Assembly: GCF_009857505.1 (NCBI RefSeq)
Contig: NZ_WWCP01000007.1
Coordinates: 115,762-179,761 of the forward strand
Direction of reading: 5' to 3'
From: Duganella lactea
GTDB lineage: Bacteria; Pseudomonadota; Gammaproteobacteria; Burkholderiales; Burkholderiaceae_D
Length of the DNA: 64,000 bases
Positions 34,089 to 43,640 of this stretch are shown piece after piece; within the stretch, counting starts at the first letter, position 1; each line of letters starts with the position of its first letter. The notes beneath the pieces are model-generated. The model worked only from the letters and a program-made list of their open reading frames with translations, was not told the origin of the DNA and made no database searches. Position numbers and translations under genes: made by a program.

Positions 34089-36710
34089 ATGCCCGACCTG
34101 CTCCGCCGCCTTTACCGCCGCCTCCTGCTGCCCGCCTTCGGCGCGGCGCTGCTGGCCCTGATGTGGGCCGCCGTCACCTATCAGGTGCGCCAGGAAAAGC
34201 GCACCGCCCGCCACGAGGCGGCGCTGCACAGCCAGTCGCTGGCGCGCACGCTGGCCGAACGCACCAACCAAATGCTGCGCCAGATCGATCATGCCACCCA
34301 ACTGTTCAAGCTCAAATACGAGGAAAACGACGCCAGACTGCGCCTGTCGGAATTCACCCGCAAGCGCGGCCTGCTGGACTCGGTGCTGCCGTCCAGCCTC
34401 GATTTGCCGCTGGCGGTGCTGGACCGCGACGGCAACGTCATCGACAGCATGCACGGCTACTTCGCGCCCGACCTGAAACGCCAGCCGATCTTCCGCCAGC
34501 ACGCCAACAGCAACGACGACACCGCGCTGGTGGCCACGCCGGTGGTCGACGGCCACACCAAGAAATGGCAGATCCAGATCTCGCGCCGGCTGAATCATCC
34601 CGACGGCAGCTTCGCCGGCGTGATCATGGTGATGATCGACCCGGCCAATTTCGTCGAGGACGCCGACCGCCTGAATGTCGATCCGGGCGGCGCGGTGATG
34701 CTGATCAGCGCCGAAAACGGCATGGCGGCGGCCCGCGTCGATGACCAGATGATCATCAGTGATGGCATCGATTTCAGCGTCGCCCAGCCGCCGGAGGAGT
34801 TCCTGCTCAAGCGCCGCTTCGACGCCATCGACCGCATTTACGGCTACGCCGAATTGCCGCGCTTCCTGCTGATGGCGGTGGTCGGCAATCCAAGCGCGTC
34901 GCAAATGGCGCGCTTCGAGCGCCGTCGCGATATGTACTACGCCGTCGCCACCGTGGCGTCGGCGCTGGTGCTGCTGTTCGTTTACCTGCTGATGCAGCAG
35001 GCGCAGCGGCTGCGCCGCAGCGCCAGCATGGTGATCGAGGCGCAATTGATGCTGCGCGCCGCCGCCAACGCCAGCCTGGACGCGGTCTATCTGTTCAAGG
35101 CCTGCCGCATGCGCGGCGCGCGGCGCGAAATCCTCGACTTCACCATCGCCGACCTGAATGAACGCGGCGCGCAGCTGATGGGCCAAAGCAGCGCCGCGCT
35201 CCAGGGCAAGCGGCTGCTGGAGGTGATGCCGGCGCTGCACGCCCAGGGCTTCGTCGAGAAATATCGCCATGTGCTGGAATCGCGCCAGCCGCTGGAAGAG
35301 GAATTCGAGGTCGACTTCCTGCCCGACAGCGAAGTGCGGTGGCTGCAGCACCAGATCGTGCCGATCACCGACGGCGTGGCCGTCAACGTGCGCGACATCA
35401 CCTCGCGCAAGGCGATTGAACTGGCGGCCCGCCAGCACCAGGCCGAACTCACGGCGGTCAACGATGCCTCGCCACTGGGCTTGCTGCGCGCCGACGCCAC
35501 CGGCCACTGCACCTACGTCAACCGCAGCTATGAACTGATCACCGGCCTGACGCGCGAGGAGGCGCTGGGCGACGCCTGGATGCGCGCCGTGCATCCGCAG
35601 GACCGCGCGGTGCTCAGGAAGGCACTGGCGCACATGGCGCACACCCGCTTGCCGTACCAGGACACGCTGCGCTGCGTGCATCCGGACGGCGCGATCATCT
35701 GGGTCTCGTTCAAGATCGCCGCCATGCTGGTGGACGGGAAGATTTACGGCTATGTCGGCACGGTGGACGACATCACCCATGTGCGCAAATCGGTGATGGC
35801 GCTGCGCGAAAGCGAGTCGCGCCTGCGCACCATCGCCGACACGCTGCCGGCCATGGTGGCCTACGTGGACGCGGAACTGGTCTACCGCTTCCACAATATC
35901 GCCTACGAGCGCGAGTTCAACCGCGACGATGCCACGGTGTTGGGCCGCAACCTCCGCGACACCATCAGCGAGGCGCGCTACGCCGCGCTGGAACCCTACG
36001 TGCGGCGCGCGCTGCAAGGCGAAACACTGACGTTCGAAGAGGACGACAACAGCGGCGCCGAGGAGCGCACCTATGAGGTGGTCTACATCCCGCAGCGCGA
36101 TGAGGACGGCGTCAAGGTGATCGGCGTCCACGTCATGCGGCAGGACATCACTGAGCAAAAGCGCGAGCAGCTACGGCTGCTGCGCTTGTCGCAGGTCGAC
36201 GCCCTGACCGGCCTGACCAACCGCGCCGGCTTCCTGCAAAAGCTGCAAGACGCGATGCTCGCCGCGCGCGCCAACAACCATCTGATGGCGGTGATGTACA
36301 TGGATATCGACCGTTTCAAGCCGGTCAACGACACCTTCGGCCATGCCGTCGGCGACGCGCTGCTGAAGGCTTTCTCGGCGCGCCTGACGCACACCATGCG
36401 CGCCAGCGATACCATCGCCCGGCTTGGCGGCGACGAATTCACCATCATCATGGAGCGCATCCACCGGGTGGACGACGCGGCGGCGCTGGCGGCCAAGATC
36501 GTCGCCGCCATGCAGGCCGATTTCGACCTGGATGGCACGCTGGTGTCGATCTCGACCAGCATCGGCCTGACCTTCTACCGCAACGACGAGGTCAGCCCCG
36601 CCGAGTTGCTGAACCGCGCCGACATCCTGCTATACGAGGCCAAACAGGCCGGCCGCAACACCTTCCGCGCCGGCCAGATGCTGCACGCACCGGCGGTCAA
36701 CCCGGCATAA
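34089..36710 (+). CDS. Membrane-bound PAS-GGDEF diguanylate cyclase
   Basis: An 873-residue c-di-GMP synthase. A membrane segment at residues 12-31 is followed by a periplasmic sensor domain of the Cache type (about 32-285: LPLAVLDRDGNVIDSMHGYF, GSFAGVIMVMIDPANF) and a second membrane segment (about 292-312: YYAVATVASALVLLFVYLLM). Three PAS domains follow (around residues 330-445, 450-580 and 580-690). The GGDEF domain (about 700-865) has DALTGLTNRAGFLQKLQ, YMDIDRFKPVNDTFGHAVGD, RLGGDEF and an I-site RASD five residues before it. It is transcribed away from the DUF2804 gene and is followed by sbcD after 66 bases. Confidence 0.9.
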   Translation: MPDLLRRLYRRLLLPAFGAALLALMWAAVTYQVRQEKRTARHEAALHSQSLARTLAERTNQMLRQIDHATQLFKLKYEENDARLRLSEFTRKRGLLDSVLPSSLDLPLAVLDRDGNVIDSMHGYFAPDLKRQPIFRQHANSNDDTALVATPVVDGHTKKWQIQISRRLNHPDGSFAGVIMVMIDPANFVEDADRLNVDPGGAVMLISAENGMAAARVDDQMIISDGIDFSVAQPPEEFLLKRRFDAIDRIYGYAELPRFLLMAVVGNPSASQMARFERRRDMYYAVATVASALVLLFVYLLMQQAQRLRRSASMVIEAQLMLRAAANASLDAVYLFKACRMRGARREILDFTIADLNERGAQLMGQSSAALQGKRLLEVMPALHAQGFVEKYRHVLESRQPLEEEFEVDFLPDSEVRWLQHQIVPITDGVAVNVRDITSRKAIELAARQHQAELTAVNDASPLGLLRADATGHCTYVNRSYELITGLTREEALGDAWMRAVHPQDRAVLRKALAHMAHTRLPYQDTLRCVHPDGAIIWVSFKIAAMLVDGKIYGYVGTVDDITHVRKSVMALRESESRLRTIADTLPAMVAYVDAELVYRFHNIAYEREFNRDDATVLGRNLRDTISEARYAALEPYVRRALQGETLTFEEDDNSGAEERTYEVVYIPQRDEDGVKVIGVHVMRQDITEQKREQLRLLRLSQVDALTGLTNRAGFLQKLQDAMLAARANNHLMAVMYMDIDRFKPVNDTFGHAVGDALLKAFSARLTHTMRASDTIARLGGDEFTIIMERIHRVDDAAALAAKIVAAMQADFDLDGTLVSISTSIGLTFYRNDEVSPAELLNRADILLYEAKQAGRNTFRAGQMLHAPAVNPA

Positions 36711-36776
36711 ATCAAACCGGAGCCCGGCCGCTTGCGCTATATTGGCGCTTTCCGGCTGTTTTGAACCCCTTTTTCC

Positions 36777-38003
36777 ATGCGTTTGCTGCACACCTCCGAC
36801 TGGCACCTCGGCCAATCCCTGCATAATTTCGAGCGTCATCACGAACACCAGTGCTTTCTGGACTGGCTGCTCGACGCCATTGTCGCCGAACAGGCCGACG
36901 CGCTGCTGATCGCCGGCGATATTTACGACAGCGCCAACCCGTCGGCGGCGTCGCAGAAGCAGTTGTATCGCTTCCTGCGCCAGGCGAAGGAGCGCGTGCC
37001 GCATCTGAACCTGATCATCATCGCCGGCAACCACGATTCGCCGGGACGGCTGGACGCCCCCGGCCCGCTGCTGGAAGCGCACGGCACGCGCGTGGTGGGC
37101 GCCGCGCAGCGCCAGGCCGATGGCGAGATTGATGTCGCGCCGCTGGTGCTGCCGCTGACCGGCCGTGGTGGCGAGGTGGAGGCGTGGTGCCTGGCCGTGC
37201 CATTCCTGCGTCCCGGCGACGTGCCGCGCGTGGCGCCCGAGGAGGGCGTCGATCCTTATCTGGCAGGTATCGCCCTGCTCTACCAGCAGGCGTTCGCGCT
37301 GGCGCAAAGCCAACGGCAGGACGGCCAGGCCATCGTCGCCATGGGACATTGCCACATGGTGGATGGCCAGATGTCCAGCGATTCCGAGCGCCGCATCGTC
37401 ATCGGCGGCACCGAGATGCTGCCGGCGGGGATCTTCGATCCGGCCATTGCCTACGCGGCGCTGGGCCACCTGCATCTGGCGCAGCAGGTCGGCAAACAGG
37501 AACACATCCGCTACAGCGGCAGTCCGCTGCCGCTGTCGTTTGCCGAGGTCAATTACGCCCACCAGATTTTGCGCATCGATCTGGATGGCGCCGCCGTGCG
37601 CGAGATCGTCCCGGTGCCGGTGCCGCGCGCGGTCGAGCTGCTGCGGGTGCCGTCCAAACCGGCGCCGCTGACGCAGGTGCTGGAAGAACTGGCGGCGCTG
37701 GCACCACCGGAGGCACCGGCCGAGCAGCAGCCGTATCTGGAAGTGCGCGTGCTGCTGGAGCAGCCGGAGCCCGGCCTGCGCGCGCGCATCGAGGCGGCGC
37801 TGGACGGCAAACATGTGCGGCTGGCGAAAATCGAAACCTCGACCGCAGCCCGCACGTCCTCGATCGACAAGGAGGTGATGACGCTCGACCAGCTGGAAAA
37901 GCTCAAGCCCGACGACATCTTCAAACAGCTCTACGCGCAGCGCTTCGGCAATGAAGCGCCGGCCGATCAACTGAGCGCCTTCGCGGAGTTGATGCTGCCA
38001 TGA
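36777..38003 (+). CDS. sbcD: Exonuclease subunit SbcD
   Basis: Nuclease subunit of the SbcCD (Mre11-Rad50) complex that cleaves DNA hairpins. The 408-residue product has the Mre11-type metallophosphoesterase motifs: MRLLHTSDWHLGQSLHNFER (Asp-x-His), LLIAGDIYDSANPSAAS, IIAGNHDSPGRLDAP and AALGHLHLAQQ, then YSGSPLPLSFAEVNYAHQI. The C-terminal cap ends LDQLEKLKPDDIFKQLYAQR. The start is ATG right after a short gap. It overlaps sbcC by 4 bases (ATGA), so the two are translationally coupled. Confidence 0.96.
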   Translation: MRLLHTSDWHLGQSLHNFERHHEHQCFLDWLLDAIVAEQADALLIAGDIYDSANPSAASQKQLYRFLRQAKERVPHLNLIIIAGNHDSPGRLDAPGPLLEAHGTRVVGAAQRQADGEIDVAPLVLPLTGRGGEVEAWCLAVPFLRPGDVPRVAPEEGVDPYLAGIALLYQQAFALAQSQRQDGQAIVAMGHCHMVDGQMSSDSERRIVIGGTEMLPAGIFDPAIAYAALGHLHLAQQVGKQEHIRYSGSPLPLSFAEVNYAHQILRIDLDGAAVREIVPVPVPRAVELLRVPSKPAPLTQVLEELAALAPPEAPAEQQPYLEVRVLLEQPEPGLRARIEAALDGKHVRLAKIETSTAARTSSIDKEVMTLDQLEKLKPDDIFKQLYAQRFGNEAPADQLSAFAELMLP

Positions 38004-41000
38004 GAATCCTGAAAATCAGCGGTAAGAACCTGGCCTCGCTGGCCGATGAATTCAGCGTCAATTTCGAGTCCGAGCCGCTGGCTTCCACCGGTCTGTTCGC
38101 CATCAGTGGTCCGACCGGCGCTGGCAAAAGCACGCTGCTGGACGCGCTGTGCCTGGCCCTGTACGACGCCACCCCGCGCCTGCTGCGCGTGGCCGGCCGC
38201 AACTACCTGGCCGACGTGGGCAGCGAAACCGTCTCCACGCAGGACCCGCGCACGCTGCTGCGCAGGGGTACCGCAGAAGGCTACGCCGAAGTCGATTTCG
38301 TCGGCAGTGACGGCGCCACCTATCGCGCGCGCTGGAGCGTGCGGCGCTCGCGCACCAAGGCGGAAGGCGCTTTGCAGCCGACCACCATGTCGCTCAAGCT
38401 GCTACCTTCGGAACAGCAGATCGGCGCCACCAAGACCGAGGTCAAAGCCGAAATCGAAAAGCGCATTGGCCTGTCGTTCGAACAGTTCACCCGTGCCGTG
38501 CTGCTGGCGCAGAACGAGTTCTCGGCCTTCCTCAAGGCCGAGGACAACGAGCGCGGCGAACTGCTGGAGACGCTGACCGGCAGCACCATCTATTCCGAAA
38601 TCTCCATCCGCGCTTTCGAGCGCAACAAGCTGGAACAGGCCGCGCTGCAAAAACTTAACCTGCGGCTGGCGGACCAGAAACCGCTGACCGCCGACCAGCG
38701 CGCAGGGATCGAAGCGCAAAGCACGGACGCCGCCGTCGCGCTGCAAGCACTGGACCAGCAGAAGGCGACACTGGAACAGGAACTGCGCTGGCACCAGCAA
38801 GCCGACAAACTGGCGCAGGAAGAACACGCCGCGCAACAGGCCTGCGTGGCCGCGCAAACGGCGGTGGAAGAAGCCGCGCCACGCCATGCCGCCCTGTCGC
38901 GGATAGACGCGGTGCAGCCGGCGCGCCCGCTGGACGACGATATCCGCCGCATCGACGCCGACATCGCCGCCACGCAGAACGCCATTGCCGCCAGCACGCA
39001 GTATGCGCAACAGGCGGCGGACGCGCTCGCGCAAGCCAACGCCGCCCAGGCGCAAGCCGCCGCCAGTCAGCAGGAAGCCGAAGCCGCGCAACGCGCCGCC
39101 GCGCCGCAACTGGACCAGGCCAAAGCACTGGACGCCCGCATCGAAGCCATGCTGCCCGCCTGGCGTCAGGCATCCGCCGCCAGCGAGAAGGCCGACCAGG
39201 CCAACGCCGGCGCCAAAGCCGCGCTGCAAGCGCGCCAGAACGGGCACGCCCGTCTGGCGGCGCAGCAGCAGGCCGGCGCGACATGGCTGGAGCAGCACAC
39301 CCAATGGAAGACGCTCGCCCAACAATGGGAGCGCTGGGACGTGCTGTTCGTGCAGGCCGGCCAGGCCGCCGCGCAGGCTGAGCGCCTGCACGGCGGCCTG
39401 GCGCGCGTTCAGCGCAACGCGCAATTGCACCGCGACGAGGAAGCCGACGCCAGCGCCAAGCTGGCCGGTGCGGCGCAAGCCCTGCAAACGCTGGACCTCC
39501 AGCGCCAGCAAGCGGCGCAGGAAATGGCCCTGTATCCGGTGGAACAGCTGCGCGAATCGCGCACCGGGTGGGAGCGGCATCGCGACCTGCTGACCAGCGC
39601 GGAAAAAATCTGGCTGGACCTCGAAGCCCGCCAGACCCGCCACGCGCAAATTGAAGCGCAATCGGCGCAGCTGCGCCAGACCATGGCCGCCGCCGAGGCG
39701 CAACTGGCCGCCGCGCAGCAGCAAGGCATCGCCATCATGGCCACCTTCTCGCAGGCCGAGCGCTCGCTCAAACTGGCGGAAGCCGCCACCGCCGCCAGCG
39801 TCGAATCGCTGCGCCAGACGCTGGAAGACGACACGCCCTGCCCGGTCTGTGGCGCGAAAGACCATCCATACCGCCACGCCGACGACAGCCTGCAAACCAT
39901 GCTGCGCGAACTGCAAGGCGATGTGGCGCGCAGCCGCCAGCAGATGGAGGCCAACGTCAAGCATCAAGCAGCGCAAAGCGCCACCGCGCAAACCAGCGCC
40001 GATCAGTTGAACGTGCTGGCCGCCGAACAGCGTTCGGTGCAGCAGCACCTGGAGCGCGTGCGCGCCGCGTGGTCGGCGCATCCGCTGGTCGCCGGCAGCG
40101 AGCTGCCGCCGGAGGCCGAGCGCACCGCGTGGTTCACCGCGCAACTGCACGAGGCATACAACGCCCTGCAGATGGTCGAGCAGCAGGAGCGCGCCTTGCA
40201 CGCCGCCCGCGTCGCGCGCGATCAAGCGCAAGCCGCCTACGAGCGCGCCGCCGCCGAGCATACGCGCCTGCAAACCGTGGCGGCCACCGCCAAGACCGCG
40301 CTGGCGCAAGCCAATACCGAATACAAAGGGCTGGAAGACCAGCGCATAGAAGTGGCGCTGGTGTTGAGCGGGCTGCTGTCCGATCTGGACGCGGCCTTCA
40401 GCGGCGGCGACATTCCAAGCGAAGAGTGGAAGGAAGACTGGAAATCCGGCCCGGCGCGGTTCTACGAAGCGCGTCAGGCCGAGAGCAAGCAATGGCTGGC
40501 GCAACGCGCCGGCTACGACCAGCGCGCCGCCGCGCTGGCCGGCTTTGAGGTCGAGCTGAAGGCGCTGGGCGACGCCTGGTACGTCACCAGCCAGCATGCC
40601 CTCGCCGCCCGCGAGACTTTCGCCGCCGCCGACGCCGCGCTCAAGGCCAGTCAGGAACAGCGCATGGCCATGTGGGGTGGCAAGGAAGTGCGCGATGTCG
40701 AAACCGCGCTGCAAGCGGCCATCGACGCCGCCAAGGCGCGCCACGCCGCCAGCCAGCAGGCCGCCCAACAAGCCACGCAGGCACGCACGCGGGCCGACGA
40801 AGCGCTGGTGCAGGCCAACCAGCGACTGACGGCGCTGCAAACCGCCGCCACCGCCGCCGCCGAACGCCTGGCCGCGTGGCTGGCCGCATTTCAGCAAAGC
40901 CAACCCGACGCCGGCCTGCGCGACCTGGAGCAACTGCGCGAGCTGCTCGCTGTTCCGGCCGACGACATCGCCGCCGAACGCAACGCCTTGCAGTCGCTGG

Positions 41001-41845
41001 CGCGCGTCGTCGATCAGGCCACCACAGTACTGCAGGAGCGCCGGCGCCAGCGCGAACAGCACCAGTTGAGCGCCCCACCTTCGCGGGCCACGACTGCACC
41101 AGCCGAGGAAAGCCAAGCCGCACCGGCCGATCTGTTGTCCGAAGCCGAGCCGCCGCCAGCGCCGGCCGAATCGCCGATCGACGCCGTGGTGGCGGCGCTC
41201 AACGCCCTGCAGGCCGAGCGCAAAACCGCCAGCGATCACGCCGCAGCCTTGCAGCTCACACTGGCGCAGGACGACGACAAGCGCCGCCGCTCGCACGCCA
41301 TGCTGGCCGACATCGAGCAGCAGGAAGCCATCGCCCAGCGCTGGGCGCGGATGGACGACTTGATCGGCTCCGCCGACGGCAAACGCTTCCGCAACTACGC
41401 CCAGCAGTTCACGCTGGACGTCCTGCTGGGCTACGCCAACGCCCACCTCAACCACCTGTCGCGCCGCTACCAGCTGGAACGCATCCCGAACAACGCCGCG
41501 CCATCGCTCGCGCTGCTGGTGCGCGACCAGGACATGGGCGGCGAAATGCGCTCGGTGCACTCGCTATCCGGCGGCGAATCGTTCCTGGTGTCGCTGGCGC
41601 TGGCGCTGGGACTGGCCTCGCTGTCCTCCAACCGCGTGCGCGTTGAATCGCTGTTCATCGACGAAGGCTTCGGCAGCCTGGATGCCGACACCCTGCGCGT
41701 GGCCATGGACGCCCTCGATGGGCTACAGGCGATGGGCCGCAAAGTCGGCGTCATCTCCCACGTGCAGGAAATGACGGAGCGGATATCGGCCCGGATTCTG
41801 GTCCAGCCGGCGGCCGGCGGTCGCAGCACAATTAGCGTCATGTAA
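38000..41845 (+). CDS. sbcC: Exonuclease subunit SbcC
   Basis: Rad50-like ATPase of SbcCD. The product is 1281 residues, longer than E. coli SbcC (about 1050). Walker A lies at the N-terminus (SGPTGAGKSTLLDALCLALY), the Q-loop in TRAVLLAQNEFSAFLKAEDN, and the Zn-hook CPVC at Cys614 and Cys617, in the middle of long Ala/Gln-rich coiled coils. The ABC signature LSGGESFLVSLALALGLASL and Walker B ESLFIDEGFGSLDADTLRVA close the protein. An unusual Pro/Ala-rich stretch (around residues 1025-1060: PPSRATTAPAEESQAAPAD) interrupts the returning coil. It overlaps sbcD by 4 bases. Confidence 0.95.
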   Translation: MRILKISGKNLASLADEFSVNFESEPLASTGLFAISGPTGAGKSTLLDALCLALYDATPRLLRVAGRNYLADVGSETVSTQDPRTLLRRGTAEGYAEVDFVGSDGATYRARWSVRRSRTKAEGALQPTTMSLKLLPSEQQIGATKTEVKAEIEKRIGLSFEQFTRAVLLAQNEFSAFLKAEDNERGELLETLTGSTIYSEISIRAFERNKLEQAALQKLNLRLADQKPLTADQRAGIEAQSTDAAVALQALDQQKATLEQELRWHQQADKLAQEEHAAQQACVAAQTAVEEAAPRHAALSRIDAVQPARPLDDDIRRIDADIAATQNAIAASTQYAQQAADALAQANAAQAQAAASQQEAEAAQRAAAPQLDQAKALDARIEAMLPAWRQASAASEKADQANAGAKAALQARQNGHARLAAQQQAGATWLEQHTQWKTLAQQWERWDVLFVQAGQAAAQAERLHGGLARVQRNAQLHRDEEADASAKLAGAAQALQTLDLQRQQAAQEMALYPVEQLRESRTGWERHRDLLTSAEKIWLDLEARQTRHAQIEAQSAQLRQTMAAAEAQLAAAQQQGIAIMATFSQAERSLKLAEAATAASVESLRQTLEDDTPCPVCGAKDHPYRHADDSLQTMLRELQGDVARSRQQMEANVKHQAAQSATAQTSADQLNVLAAEQRSVQQHLERVRAAWSAHPLVAGSELPPEAERTAWFTAQLHEAYNALQMVEQQERALHAARVARDQAQAAYERAAAEHTRLQTVAATAKTALAQANTEYKGLEDQRIEVALVLSGLLSDLDAAFSGGDIPSEEWKEDWKSGPARFYEARQAESKQWLAQRAGYDQRAAALAGFEVELKALGDAWYVTSQHALAARETFAAADAALKASQEQRMAMWGGKEVRDVETALQAAIDAAKARHAASQQAAQQATQARTRADEALVQANQRLTALQTAATAAAERLAAWLAAFQQSQPDAGLRDLEQLRELLAVPADDIAAERNALQSLARVVDQATTVLQERRRQREQHQLSAPPSRATTAPAEESQAAPADLLSEAEPPPAPAESPIDAVVAALNALQAERKTASDHAAALQLTLAQDDDKRRRSHAMLADIEQQEAIAQRWARMDDLIGSADGKRFRNYAQQFTLDVLLGYANAHLNHLSRRYQLERIPNNAAPSLALLVRDQDMGGEMRSVHSLSGGESFLVSLALALGLASLSSNRVRVESLFIDEGFGSLDADTLRVAMDALDGLQAMGRKVGVISHVQEMTERISARILVQPAAGGRSTISVM

Positions 41846-41887
41846 GCCGCGCCGGTGCTATGATTGGGTCTCCAGCGAGGCCACAAC

Positions 41888-42394
41888 ATGAGCATCGGCG
41901 CCATCCTACCGAGTTCCGCCAGTCTGTCTCCGGGGTACAGCGTGCCGCCGGTGTCTTCCTCTGCGCCGGCAGAAAAAGCCACGCCATCCGCTTCCGCCAT
42001 CACCGAACTATCGCCCGAAGCGCAAGCCATGCTCCAACAGCTCAAGGCGCGCGACCTTGAAGTGCGCCAGCACGAACAGGCGCACCTGGCCGCCGCCGGT
42101 GGACTGGCGACCTCCGGGGCTTCCTACACCTATCAGCGCGGCCCGAATGGCGTGAACTACGCCATCGGCGGCGAGGTCAGTATCGACACCTCGCCCGGCG
42201 CAACGCCGGAGGAAACCGCCACGCGCGCGCGCACCATCCAGGCGGCGGCGCTGGCCCCGGCCGAACCGTCGGGTCCCGACCGCGCAGCGGCGGCGCAGGC
42301 GCAGCAAATGGAAATGCAGGCCCGCGCCGAAATGGCGAAGCGCGCCTACCAGAGCGGGCCCGCCAACCGCCCCGGCCTCGACCTCTTTGCGTGA
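41888..42394 (+). CDS. Putative HExxH-motif protein (SprA-like)
   Basis: A 168-residue protein, probably of the putative metalloprotease family related to SprA/CJM1_0395. Its core reads DLEVRQHEQAHLAAAG, an HExxH-type zinc motif, then SGASYTYQRGPNGVNYAIGG and the GEVSIDTSPGATPEETATRA stretch that are conserved in that family. The N-terminal 45 residues are Ser/Pro/Ala-rich and the C-terminal region is Gln/Ala-rich, both likely disordered. The ATG follows GAGG by a suitable distance; a longer frame from 41864 is rejected. It stands 42 bases after sbcC on the same strand. Proteolytic activity is not shown. Confidence 0.72.
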   Translation: MSIGAILPSSASLSPGYSVPPVSSSAPAEKATPSASAITELSPEAQAMLQQLKARDLEVRQHEQAHLAAAGGLATSGASYTYQRGPNGVNYAIGGEVSIDTSPGATPEETATRARTIQAAALAPAEPSGPDRAAAAQAQQMEMQARAEMAKRAYQSGPANRPGLDLFA

Positions 42395-42437
42395 ATGATA
42401 AAATCCCGCCTTTGAATTTTTACGCAATCAGGCAATC

Positions 42438-42647
42438 ATGTTAAAAGCACCACGCACCCTCACCTTCAAATGCGCAAAGTGCGCCAAAGCCGTGCAGGTC
42501 CGCCTGCAAAAGGTCTCGGCCTGCTCGCACATCCAGCCTTACGTTGGCGTTTGCACGTGTGGCGAAGTGCGTCACCACGCCATCGGGCAGAAAGACGCCG
42601 TGGCATCCTATCTGGCCGCGCCGGAAGGCTGGACCCACCACCACTAA
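42438..42647 (+). CDS. Small Cys-rich protein, unknown
   Basis: A 69-residue basic protein with two Cys pairs, CAKC near residues 12-15 and CTCGE near residues 39-43, spaced like a zinc ribbon (CxxC ... CxC). The rest includes LQKVSACSHIQPYVGV and a His-rich end (TFK at the start; GWTHHH at the end). I do not know a family. The frame follows a short gap with AGGCAATC before ATG and precedes the next gene by 76 bases. A DNA- or RNA-binding or metal-binding role is possible but not supported beyond the Cys spacing. Confidence 0.55.
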   Translation: MLKAPRTLTFKCAKCAKAVQVRLQKVSACSHIQPYVGVCTCGEVRHHAIGQKDAVASYLAAPEGWTHHH

Positions 42648-42723
42648 ATTGCACGCGGGCCCTCAAGTATTGAAATGATAGACCGTTAAAGAGTTGTAGA
42701 AGTATTATCGAACGGGATCCATC

Positions 42724-43581
42724 ATGTCTATCATCTCCAATCTGGGCAACCGCCTGCCGTCGCTGTACACCGGCAGCCAGACCAACGACAGCAAGGCGAC
42801 GGCTTTGCAAAAAACGCAAGCCGGTACGCCGGCCAAGGTCTCCGGCAACCCGCTAGACCTGAGCAGCCGCGTGGCCTCGGTCGGCAACGCCACGGTGGAT
42901 TTCGCCCAGGACTTCGTCAACAGCTTCGCGCAGACGCTGTTCGGCGATAACGCCAAGGGCGCGGTGATCGACTTTGACTCCGCCAGCCTGGAAACCAGCT
43001 CCAGCTTCGCCGCCGGCGTGCAGCAGACGCGCAGCGGCGGCAACGTCACCAACGCGGCGGCCTTCAGCTTGACCGACAGCTCGCACTTCATCGGCAAAGG
43101 CACCATCACCACCGCCGACGGTCGCAAGTTCGATTTTGAAGTGGAAGTGCAGTACAACGCCGAACTGAGTGCGGCGGCCAGCCAGACCAGCAAGACCGAC
43201 AACCTGCAGAAGCCGGATCAAGCCACCGATACCAAGGACCTGCCGGTGATGCAACTGCCGAATCTCGACTTCCCCGGCACGCTGGCGGACCTGTTCCAGC
43301 TGATCGGCCGCAACCTGCAAACCGCCCTCGCCAGCAACGGTCAAGGCGGCAGCAACAAGTCCGACGACAGCATCGACCGCGGCACGCTGCGCAATCTGTC
43401 CTTGCGCTTGCTGAATCTGGTCGACAGCAAGGACGCCAACACCTACAGCCAACCAACCGCCGCCGACAAGGCCAAGGCGGCAGCCGGCGTCACCGACGCC
43501 GAGCCGAAAGCGCCAGCGGCAGCCGACACCGACGCCGGCGCCGAAGCGGCCAAGCCAGCATCCGACAGCGCATCGGTATAA
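42724..43581 (+). CDS. Unknown secreted-type or structural protein (possibly DUF5610-like)
   Basis: A 285-residue protein without membrane segments or a Sec signal peptide. The central part has an ordered look (IDFDSASLETSSSFAAGVQQ, DGRKFDFEVEVQYNAELSAA), resembling the pattern of DUF5610-type proteins, a link I hold weakly. The C-terminal 60 residues are Ala/Asp/Lys-rich and low in complexity. Ser- and Thr-rich N-terminal residues (MSIISNLGNRLPSLYTGSQT) recall substrates of flagellar-type export. A hairpin at 43592-43615 follows the stop. I do not assign a function. Confidence 0.6.
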   Translation: MSIISNLGNRLPSLYTGSQTNDSKATALQKTQAGTPAKVSGNPLDLSSRVASVGNATVDFAQDFVNSFAQTLFGDNAKGAVIDFDSASLETSSSFAAGVQQTRSGGNVTNAAAFSLTDSSHFIGKGTITTADGRKFDFEVEVQYNAELSAAASQTSKTDNLQKPDQATDTKDLPVMQLPNLDFPGTLADLFQLIGRNLQTALASNGQGGSNKSDDSIDRGTLRNLSLRLLNLVDSKDANTYSQPTAADKAKAAAGVTDAEPKAPAAADTDAGAEAAKPASDSASV

Positions 43582-43591
43582 TAGCGGCTCC

Positions 43592-43615
43592 GCGCCACGC
43601 AACTTCGCGTGGCGC
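43592..43615 (+). terminator. Hairpin after the 42724-43581 gene
   Basis: Perfect 9-base stem GCGCCACGC (43592-43600) with GCGTGGCGC (43607-43615), loop AACTTC, a few bases after the stop codon. The bases after it (CTCCCTATTTTACC) hold only a short T-run, so terminator strength is moderate. Confidence 0.55.
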
Positions 43616-43640
43616 CTCCCTATTTTACCGATCGCCCTCC

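Noticed and set aside
34026..36158. 710-residue open frame opposite the PAS-GGDEF gene
   Set aside because: No known motif and a shadow composition; the opposite strand has clear PAS and GGDEF motifs.
38402..41560. 1052-residue open frame opposite sbcC
   Set aside because: A shadow of sbcC; its Gly/Leu/Val-rich composition mirrors the Ala/Gln-rich coding strand.
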